DNA from: Monocercomonoides exilis | Lineage: Eukaryota; Preaxostyla; Oxymonadida; Polymastigidae | NCBI GenBank assembly: GCA_001643675.2 | Contig: LSRY02000021.1 | Coordinates: 496,001-560,000 of the forward strand | Direction: 5' to 3' | Length of the DNA stretch: 64,000 nt | In this document: positions 36,801 to 45,480 of the stretch, piece after piece | How positions within the stretch are numbered: position 1 is the stretch's first letter | How the letters are laid out: every line of letters begins with the position of its first letter | Position numbers and translations under genes: made by a program | Notes under the pieces: generated by a model | The model's database searches: none | Seen by the model: only the letters and a program-made list of their open reading frames with translations | Told to the model about the DNA's origin: nothing

Positions 36801-36896
36801 TTCTATTCGAATTGTGTAACAAATTTAATCACACCTTCTTTCGGAACCAGGACATTTCCAGTTTTTTACCACTTCAAGATCTTCCCATACACCCAT
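33821..36896 (-). CDS. PPP-family Ser/Thr phosphatase, PP5-like catalytic domain with acidic insertion (~500 aa)
   Basis: Downstream exons are well supported: 36662-36621, 36561-36416, 36335-36213, 36105-35995, 35793-35695, 35511-35401, 35138-35058, 34852-34763, 34471-33821. The first exon starts at ATG 36896, but its junction is unclear: ending at 36848, or at 36835 with a 14-nt micro-exon, both fit the frame. All PPP metal and catalytic motifs are present: GDTHG, GDFVDRG, GNHE, HGG and RSHE, then [15 protein letters not shown] and the closing [12 protein letters not shown] match PP5, which dephosphorylates Hsp90 clients. However, the TPR domain of PP5 is missing; only ~80 residues precede the catalytic core. 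About 158 residues of almost pure Glu/Lys are inserted between the last beta strand (GFLILRRRC) and the C-terminal strand. The intron before GDTHG appears to be GC-AG (donor GCATGC), giving LTVVGDTHG; a GT donor three bases upstream also keeps frame. Confidence 0.9.
34502..34600 (+). repeat. (AAAAG)n pentanucleotide array inside a phosphatase intron
   Basis: About 19-20 near-perfect AAAAG units lie entirely within intron 34472-34762. On the transcribed sense they read as a TTTTC pyrimidine run just upstream of the acceptor, where they may act as an oversized polypyrimidine tract. The intron is the longest in this gene. Confidence 0.9.
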
Positions 36897-37374
36897 AAAT
36901 TTATAATTTTCTTATGATTTTTATGAGAAATAGTTTTTCTTGATATGCATTGCTTTGTTCATCAATAAAAAAAGAATCATGTGTAACTGTTCAAAATATA
37001 TTTTTTCTTTTAAGGTATAAAATAACAAACTTTCATATTAATCATAATATTAATCTCATAATTCTTATTTTTTCAAAAATTAAGAAACAACTAAAAAAAA
37101 TCATTTTTATGAAATTGAATTAGAAAAAAATGAGTATCAAACTGAAAGATGACAAATTAACAAAAACTTAAAGGATTCATTGAGATGATCGTTGTGACTG
37201 AATTTTTCAAAGTTCATGTGAATACTGAATGAAAATTGATTCTCCTGAATAATACTGGAGATGCGTTGGAAAGCTTATGCAAAGCATTCTCTGTTTTTTT
37301 ATTAACTTCAACTGATATCGATTTTCAATTTCTACTGTTTTTTTTTTTTTTTTTTTTCACATAAATAGTTTTTT
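36897..37374. other. Divergent promoter-side spacer, phosphatase side
   Basis: AT-rich sequence lies upstream of the phosphatase start and left of the inverted repeats. It contains a T run of about 20 nt near 37338-37357. No ORF with family-like content was seen. Confidence 0.5.
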
Positions 37375-37980
37375 CTCTCGATAATATTTGTACTCAGACA
37401 CTTTTTTCATTTAGCTGGCAACAGCTTAATTCAATCTTGTTTCAAACAGAAAATAGCAAAAAATGTTTGCATTTTTTGTTTGTGTTAATAATGGTGGACA
37501 CTTTCAATAACTGTGGACAGTGGAATCATCTTAACAACCGTTGATAGTTGCTTTTTTACAATTTACATAATTATTCACTCAATGCTTATGAACTTATAAG
37601 ACATACAGAAATGAAACAACTTGCTCTGAAGAATTTTGAAAAAAACATTTTCAATTTTCGGAGAAACTCGGAGAAATTAGATTCTCCGAGTTTCAACAAA
37701 AATAAAAAATAATTGAAAAATTTCATTGTGTTGGATGAGTGATTTTAACAATTCATATCGGTTCATATTCAATGAAGGAATAATTGTGTTTATTGTCAAA
37801 AAGCAACTATCAACGGTTGTTGAGATTTCTCTTCTGTCCACAGTTATTGAAAGTGTCCACCATTATTAACACAAACGATAAAGGCAGACATTTTTAGCGA
37901 TTATCTGTTTGAAACAAGATTGAATTAAGCTGAACCCAGCTTAATTTAAAAAAGTGTCTGAGAAAAAATATTATCGAAAG
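37375..37980. repeat. Imperfect inverted repeat (foldback element A), ~219-bp arms
   Basis: The left arm 37375-37593 is matched in reverse complement by the right arm 37761-37980. Shared strings include TCAGACACTTTTTT, ATTCAATCTTGTTTCAAACAG, TTAATAATGGTGGACACTTT and AACAACCGTTGATAGTTGC. The arms differ by scattered substitutions and small indels, so this copy has aged. The ~167-nt centre holds its own short hairpin at 37663-37694 (GAAACTCGGAGAA, 6-nt loop, TTCTCCGAGTTTC). There is no coding capacity for a transposase. Best read as a non-autonomous foldback or MITE-like element. No clear target-site duplication was found. Confidence 0.85.
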
Positions 37981-37990
37981 AATAAATAAT

Positions 37991-38915
37991 GTTTGAAATT
38001 TATTGTGACCCAAAAAATAAATCAGGAACAAAAATTACTGGCTCTCCAGAGCACTTTCAGAAAAAATAATAAACAGGGAATCTTCAAAATACTTTATTTT
38101 CTATTCCTGAAAATGTATTTTTTTTTTTTTTCCTTTTCAGTTTTTGTGTAAAGATTTGGTATTTTTTGTTTTATTTTCCAAAGTCAAAGGCTTGCTCATT
38201 TTTCTACGAGCTTTTTCTTTTAAGTGTTCCGAGTGTTATTATTGTTATTAAACTTCACTTTTTTTTTTTTTTTTTTGTTTTTTCCATCTCATGATTTTTT
38301 GATAATTTGAAGAATTCATGTGTTCAAATGGCTGAATTTCATTTTTGAAAACTTCCATTTATTATATTTTCAAATAAAATAAAAATTTCATATTTTCATC
38401 GTTTTTCTGTTCCCACAAAAAACGTTTCTTTTCCCAAAATAATAACATTGCATAGGCTTTGTTTCCATTTTTGAGAAGTTTTTATGTGTGAACAGAAAAA
38501 CGATGAAAATATGAAATTTTTATTTTATTTGAAAATATAATAAATGGAAGTTTTCAAAAATGAAATTCAGCCATTTGAACACATGAATTCTTCAAATTAT
38601 CAAAAAATCATGAGATGGAAAAAACAAAAAAAAAAAAAAAAAAAAAAGTGAAGTTTAATAACAATAATAACACTCGGAACACTTAAAAGAAAAAGCTCGT
38701 AGAAAAATGAGCAAGCCTTTGACTTTGGAAAATAAAACAAAAAATACCAAATCTTTACACAAAAACTGAAAAGGAAAAAAAAAAAAAATACATTTTCAGG
38801 AATAGAAAATAAAGTATTTTGAAGATTCCCTGTTTATTATTTTTTCTGAAAGTGCTCTGGAGAGCCAGTAATTTTTGTTCCTGATTTATTTTTTGGGTAA
38901 CAAAAAATTTCAAAC
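37991..38915. repeat. Near-perfect long inverted repeat (foldback element B), ~430-bp arms, ~55-nt loop
   Basis: Left arm 37991-38422 and right arm 38478-38915 are almost exact reverse complements, differing mainly in homopolymer T/A run lengths and a few bases near both ends. Landmarks paired across the arms include CTGGCTCTCCAGAGCACTTTC, AAAGTCAAAGGCTTGCTC, GTGTTCCGAGTGTTATT and GTGTTCAAATGGCTGAATTTC. There is no ORF of note. It starts only 10 bp after element A. The arm identity implies recent origin or active correction between arms. If transcribed it would give a hairpin RNA of over 400 bp. Whether it is a transposon or a local palindromic duplication cannot be told from one copy. Confidence 0.92.
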
Positions 38916-39237
38916 AAAATTTTTTTTAATGAACATATTTGTTTGTTTGTTTTATTTTTTGTATTTGTGAAAAGCTGTATGTTAGCTAATTAACACAAAA
39001 AAATTCAAGAACTTTTTAAGAGGAATGGTTTTTACTTGCTGTTTTTCTTTTTTTATTTCTTTGAAAAATGTCAATTTCCATTAATATTTAAGCCAAGATA
39101 TTTCTTGCCATTCATGACAAATGGAGTCAAAAAAATTTCTTTTCGTTTTTGCCCTTGTTAATAGGTTTCAAAATTGATTGCAACTAGCCAAGTGATATCA
39201 TAATAAAGGTTATAATGGTTAGAAATCGCTTCATTTA
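38916..39237. other. AT-rich upstream region of the CSPP1-like gene
   Basis: About 320 bp of AT-rich DNA with TTTG repeats near 38938-38951 separates the palindrome from the start codon at 39238. It presumably carries the promoter of the plus-strand gene; no recognisable motif was identified. Confidence 0.5.
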
Positions 39238-42200
39238 ATGTTTTCCAGATTGTCAAATGATTATTTTGAGCAAAACATAAAGCTCCCACATACACTTGAT
39301 GATGAAGATTTATTATCAGAGTTTGTTAAGTGTAGCATTATTTATAAGTTTCTTTCTTTCTTTTTTTCAAAAAATGTGCAATTTTCATTTTTTTGATGAA
39401 ACGAAATGCACACATGTATCCTTATTTATTATTCATGGAATAAATATTCTGTTGGAACTTATATTAGTTCATTTTCCTCAAATTCCAAGGACTTGAAAGA
39501 AAAAGTTGCAAAATTAACTGAAGAGAAGCAAAAACAAAACGAGGATAAAAAATTACGCCTTATTGAAAATTTCGCAACTCAAGATTCAGGGCTTTTACGC
39601 ATAGGAGTTGAAACTGATCCTGAGCTTTCCAAACTTGAGAGAAGAAAAGCAATGAATAAAGTTGGAGGAATTCTGAAAGATAATGAAAAAGAAAGAATAA
39701 TCATAACTCAAAAACATCCACCTTCATTAGAGAAAAAAGACTGCACACAAATTAGAAATAAACAGAATCAGCACGAAACATGGCGTCAAAGCAGTATAAT
39801 TCCAAAATTAGAGAATTACCAAAGAGATCAACAACTTGATTTTCGCCGAGCCGAACAAGAAAAGTATGCTGCAGAGCTTGCAGATCAGATTAAAGTTAAG
39901 AAGCAAATTAAAACAATGGATGAAAATATTTCATATTTGAAAGCTAATTATGCAAAAACTGAAGATATGAAGAAAGAATCAGACAAAAATGTCAGTCTTC
40001 AAGGAATTTCCATACAACCTCGAAGCAAGCTTCTTGCATCGGATGCTGAAGAAGAAGACAAGGCAATGAATGACTATTTCCAAGGAAAAAAATTCAACGT
40101 TTGTGATTCAGATGAATTTGATAACAAGGAAGATTTATGGGAAGATGAATATACTCGTTATTTGGAAGCAAGAGAAAGAAAGAGCAGGAGAAATTATTCG
40201 CCAATTGATGACAATTCAGTTTATAATAAACAAAAGAATGATTGGTTTGAACGAAAGAAAGAATTTGAACATCTTCAATTGAATAGAGAGAACGAAATCG
40301 ATCAAAATTTTCTGAACCGAGAAAGCAAAAAAGAAAATTACCCAGACGAAGAATTTTACATGTGCGCAAGAGATTATACAAAATCGCCATCGGAACGTAA
40401 GCCATGGAATGATGGACATTCTTCAACAGATCTCAATCAAAGAAAGTTAAAACTTCAAAAAGAATATTGCCGTGACTCTGACTCAAGGGATTTCCATTTA
40501 GCAGGAGAAGACAAAAGAGCGAGGCACATGCCTTTTTCGCCAGCAAGTTCATCATTTTCATATGCTTCTCATTATTCCCCATCTCAAGTGGAGAACACAT
40601 TCCAGCAGAGGCAGTGTGCTAAAGAGCTGAGCGAGCAGGCGGTCATCCAGAAGAGAGTGGAGCAGGAAAAAGAGCGGAACGAGAAGAGAGAAGCGCTTCT
40701 GCGAGAGAGAATGAAGAAGAAAGTCGAAGCCGAGGAGAAAAGCGGGTCTATCAGCGACGAGTGGTTCCAGGGCTTCGGGAAAGAAGGCGGGGGCGCTCCG
40801 TTCCGAGACGAAGAAGGGAACATCATTGCAGTGCGGGGCAGGCGATTCAATTCTCCTCAAGTCAAACAGCAAATTCAGCAGCTGTCAAGCAAAATGCCTT
40901 TGAGCGGGAATTCATTTTACAGTTTGGATGCACGTTCACCATTATCTGCTGCCTCCGTCGTCGCATCCCCTCCTGCCCAATCCACTTTCTCTTCTTATTT
41001 TTCGACTCCTGCTTCTCCTGCTTCTCCTGCTTCTCCTTCTTCGCTCCTTTCAACGCCCCCATTTTCGCTCCTTCCACCGCTTTCTGAATACGAACGGAAG
41101 CAGAAAGCGATCAACCAGTACAAAGCTGATCTTGCACTGCAAATAGCGGAAAAGAAGAAGAGAGAGGCCGAAGAGAAGAGGAAGGAGAAGCTGCAGGAGG
41201 AGGAAGACGACAGAAGGCTGGCAAGAGAACAGGAAAAGGAAGACAGAGAAAGAGAAGAGCAGGAAAGAAGACAGAAGAATAAAACTAATGAAAGTTCAGT
41301 CATTGGTACCCCCATCGCACACAAGGAAGAGATTGAGGCACAAGATGACACAGACGTGCAAGAAGTGCCAGACATTATGAACAGAACGATGCGACTTAAT
41401 CAAAGAGAGATTGAAGAAGAAGAGAAAAGCAGAGTGAAAAATGATGAATATGTTGCTGATGATGAAGAAGAAGCAGACAGAACAAATGATTTCGAAAAAG
41501 ATGCAATGAAAGAATTAGAGAGAGATGCCTCAGCAGCATCACTGATGATACATGACACGAATTCCGCTTCTTTGCATTCAAATTCTTTTCACTATCAGAA
41601 ACATCACACACATCAAAGAGAATATAACCACAGCGGTAGACACAAGAACGAGAAAGGCAAAGACACTCATCATCGGCATCAGCGTTATTCGTCGGATGAA
41701 TCTGATGTTTCTTCACAATCACTATCATCATCGACTCTTTCACCTTCTTCTTCTTCTTCTTTAAGCGTTCGCAATACAAGCTCTTCAACATCTCGCTCTT
41801 CTCATCATCATCATCATCATCATCGGCATCGGGATCATCATAATAACCACAAACATCATAATTCTCACAATCATCAGCACAAACACGCAAACACATCACT
41901 CTCACCGCTCAATCAAGATCTTCTCCTCAGAGCCTTGTTGGGTGCTCCGCTTGCATTAGACATTGGGAAAGGGCAGCTTCATGGAACACTCCCTGAAAGA
42001 CTTCCATCTATCAAAAGTGATAGATCAGATGAAACAGATAGGCAAGCTGCAAAAAATGAGGAAATAGGCAGAAGTCATAAATCAGATAGAGCGCCTGGTG
42101 ATGGATTGCTGTCTCGTACGTATCCTAATGCATTGTCTACACTTTCTTCCAATCGTTATTCAACTCCGCAAACACACTCTTTTTATTCTGTGATGCCTTC

Positions 42201-44196
42201 ATTCAGCCCAATTTCACTGTCTCCAATGAACACTTCATCAGCATCGCCGTTTCATTTCAACTCTCCTTCTTTTATTTCAATGCAGCAGCCACATCATCCC
42301 AGCACTCTTCCTCAGTTTCTTCCTCCTCTCCTTCCTGCTTCATCGAAGAACATGCCATTTATGTCTGCCAATATGCCTGTTGATTCAAGCAGCTCGCAAA
42401 GTCTTCATTGCGTCACCCGCTTCACACTGGCCACTGACCATCCACAAACACCACTGCCGAATTTGAGAGGCATCTTTGATGAGAAGGCGGCAGGAGGAAA
42501 TGAAATAGAAGGAGAGAACCAAAGTGGGAAAGAAACAATGAGAGATCAAGATGACTGCACAACAAGAAGAACGGAGAAAGAACGAGAGAAAGAAAAGGAG
42601 GAAAAGGAAAAAGAGGAAGAAGAACAAAACAGATTGGAAGAGCTATTTCTGATGTCTCGCTGCGAAGATGAGCAAAAAAGGCGGATTTTGATGGGGATTT
42701 TGGAAGAAGAAGAACAAAGATTGCAGAAGGAGAAGGAAATGCTTGAAGAAAAGAAGAAAAAAGAGGAAGAAGATGAGGCAGAACGAGTTAGGATTGAAGA
42801 AGAGAGGGCACTGCTGGCAGAAGAATCGCAGCAAATTGAAGAGCAGAGAGAAACTGTTGCGATGATGATGGAAGAGCTGCTGCAGAAAGATCAGGCAGCA
42901 ATCAACCGCCGCAAAAAGCTGAAGGAAAAAGAGAGGCAGAATTCGAAAGAGGCGAAAGAGCTGATGGAAGCTATAAATTTGGAGCAGCAGCGTCTGGATG
43001 AAGCGAGGGAGAGGACGCAGATGGGGATGGAGGAGATGTTTATGGAGCGCAGGAAGATCGAAGAGAAAGAGAAAAAGCTGAGAGAAGAGAAAGATGCAGT
43101 GCAGGAGAAGCTGTTGGAGGTGGAGATGAAGGAAGAAGAAAGGAAGGAGGAGATTAAAAGAAAAGAAGAATTAGAAATGAAAGCGAGACAAGAGATTGAA
43201 GAGGCGAAAGAGCAAGCGTTGATGGAATGCGAAGAGATGCTGCAGAAGGAAAGAGAAAACAACGCGCTGACACAACAGCAATTGAATGAGCAGCTTTTGG
43301 AGAGGATGAAGAAAGAAGAAGAAGAGAGAGAAACAGAGATAAACAGAAAGAAGGAAGAAGAGAAGGAGAATGAAGAGAAGAAGAGGAAAGAGGAAGAGAG
43401 AAGAATGTATGTTGAAGACATGTTAGGACAGATTGAAGTGGAAAGGAGAAGAATAGAAAAAGGAAAAGGAATTGAAGTAGTGGAAACAAAGGAACAGGAG
43501 AATAGAAAAGAAGATAAAGATGAAGATGAAGAAAAAGAAAAAGAAAAAGAAAAAGAAGAAAAGACGGAAGAGAAGCAAGAAGGAAAAGAAGAAACAAAAG
43601 AAGAAGGAAACGAAAAGATTGATGAAAAACCCGGAACCGAAAAAGAAAGTACCGAAGCAGGAGATCCAACGATTGAAAAAGAAAAAGAAGAGCCGATTGA
43701 CAAGAAGGATGAAGCAGATAATGAAAAAGAGAGGGAAAAAAGGATCGAAGAAGAAAATATCGAACGTCAACAAGAAACGAATGTACAATTGGAAAATGAG
43801 GAAGGAGCAGAAAGGAACGGCGAAAAGGAAGAAAAAGAAAAAGAAAAAGAAGAAAACGAGAAAAAAGATGAAAAAGAAGAAGATTTAAAAGGAAAGGAAA
43901 AAGAAAAAGAAAAAGAAGTGAAAGAAGAAAGCGAAGAAGGCAAAGGAGTAAATGATGGAAAAGAAAGGAAAGAAGAAAAAGAAGAAAAAGAAGAAAATGA
44001 AAACAAAGAAATCGAAAAAGAAAAAGAGACAAACAATGTAATGAAAGGAGATGAAAATGAAGATAAAGAAAATGTCAGAGAAAGTGAAGATAAAGAAAGA
44101 AAAGGAAATCAGACCCAATTAGAAGAAAAGGAAAAACAAAAAGAAACCAAAATGGATCAAGAGAATGAAGATGCAACCAAACCAAGCATTTCATAA
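39238..44196 (+). CDS. CSPP1-like centrosome/basal-body coiled-coil protein (1,597 aa)
   Basis: Two exons: 39238-39324 (MFSRLSNDYF...) and 39490-44196, with donor GTTAAG and acceptor CCAAG. The best family clue is FGKEGGGAPFRDEEGN near residues 457-472, the GGGGAPLRD-type motif of CSPP1 (centrosome and spindle-pole associated protein), flanked by the charged segments that family shows (YAAELADQIKVKKQ; QYKADLALQIAEKKKREAEE). CSPP1 organises microtubules at spindle poles, basal bodies and ciliary tips, fitting a flagellate. The middle is Ser/Pro-rich with a His-rich stretch around 41800-41885. From about residue 1045 to the end the protein is almost wholly Glu/Lys/Arg, a long coiled coil or single alpha-helix, ending in E-K-E-K repeats. 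It shares the 2.3-kb divergent spacer with the phosphatase and converges on UBL5. Confidence 0.85.
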
Positions 44197-44734
44197 TTTG
44201 GAGGTTAATTATATGCTTTTCCTTTATATTTCCTTTCCAAAAGCGATAAAAGCAACAATCTATTCGTCTTAACGAACGAATTGCTTGAGATAGTTAGAAA
44301 GCAATTTCAATCAATATTTCTTAGAATTTTCGTTTTTTTATAATCTCATCTTGCCAAAGCCTCCAACTGTTATATCAAATCTTTCGATTTTCTTGATTAA
44401 ATAATTAAGAAAGAATAAGGACAGTGTTCTCTTCTTTTTGACTTCATCCAATAACTTCGATTTTTGTTTTAGCATTGAGAAATTTTAAGTTTATTAGGTG
44501 TTTCACAATTAAAGAGTAATTTATCTTATACATTATTTCTTTGTTTTAATTTCAATTTAACTTAAAAAGAAGCATCCTTTTAGCAATTTATTAATTAAAT
44601 ATTTGTTTTAACTTATTTCAAGGAACGAAACAAGCAAACTTGTTTTTTTAAAAATGTTAAAGATGAAAACCAATGAAAGAAATTTGACAATCACATTTGA
44701 ATTAACATAAAATGAAAACGTAAAAAATAGAATA
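44197..44734. other. AT-rich convergent spacer
   Basis: It separates the stop codons of the CSPP1-like and UBL5 genes. It is AT-rich, with no ORF of conserved appearance and no repeat beyond short homopolymers. Confidence 0.5.
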
Positions 44735-45242
44735 TTATGTGTAATACAATTCTAATCCCATTCCATCCTTAATTTCATCTAAAATTCAATGAAAATTTAT
44801 AACTGCAAGAAAATGTTTGTAAAAAAAAGAAAGCATACAATCATCCAACGTTAAATGGTCCTTAAAAATAGTGTACCATTTTTGCAAACGAATTTTTTCT
44901 GGTCTAGTACCGCATTGAGCTGCAATTAGTTTTTTAAAATCACCAATTGTATCATCTGAATTGCATTTGACTCTTATTTTCCTTCCAAGTCGATCTGTGC
45001 AATTAAAATCATGAAAAATAATTTTTTAATAAAAAGTTATCATCAAAACCATTGCAAATAACTTCAATCATTTCCCCATCTGAAAGTCCTGGCTTTGCAA
45101 CAGGTTTAACTTCCTCAAGCTTTTTGCTTTCTTTAGAATGCCTTTCTTCTTCTTTTAATTTATGCTCTTTTTGCCTACGAATATCGTCCACTTTTTTATC
45201 TTTACGTTTATCCTCTAAAGCATGATGAGATGGCTTTGGCAT
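44735..45242 (-). CDS. UBL5: Hub1/UBL5 ubiquitin-like splicing modifier with N-terminal extension (130 aa)
   Basis: Exons are 45242-45050, 44994-44839 and 44778-44735; donors GTTTTG and GTATGC. The spliced C-terminal 73 residues begin [18 protein letters not shown] and end [14 protein letters not shown], the exact length and wording of Hub1/UBL5, including the hallmark double Tyr near the end in place of the ubiquitin di-glycine. Hub1 binds Snu66-type tri-snRNP proteins without covalent attachment and is known in yeast to permit use of non-consensus 5' splice sites. Here a 57-residue Lys/Glu-rich stretch precedes the ubiquitin fold in the same exon. Translation might instead begin at the internal Met58, giving the ordinary 73-residue protein. 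The extension is open and hydrophilic, with no targeting signal evident. Confidence 0.94.
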
Positions 45243-45480
45243 AAAAAAGAGGAAAAATAATATTTATGGATCATTACAATTAAACTTTTTTCTTCTTTGT
45301 AAAAAAGACTAATACCCCAAAAAAGATTTACTCTAAACGAAAAATTAAAAAAATCACAAAAAAACCATAAAGACCAAAGTATCACCGAAATTATTTCTAA
45401 TATCAAAAAGATCAATTTGTTTCATTTCTAGCCTAAATGATAAAAAATGAAATAAATAAATTATCAAAGAAATAATACTT

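Noticed and set aside
42891-44036. Long open frames on the minus strand opposite the Glu/Lys-rich end of the CSPP1-like gene
   Set aside because: They read Phe/Leu/Ser repeats as expected from GAA/AAG codons reversed; no conserved content.
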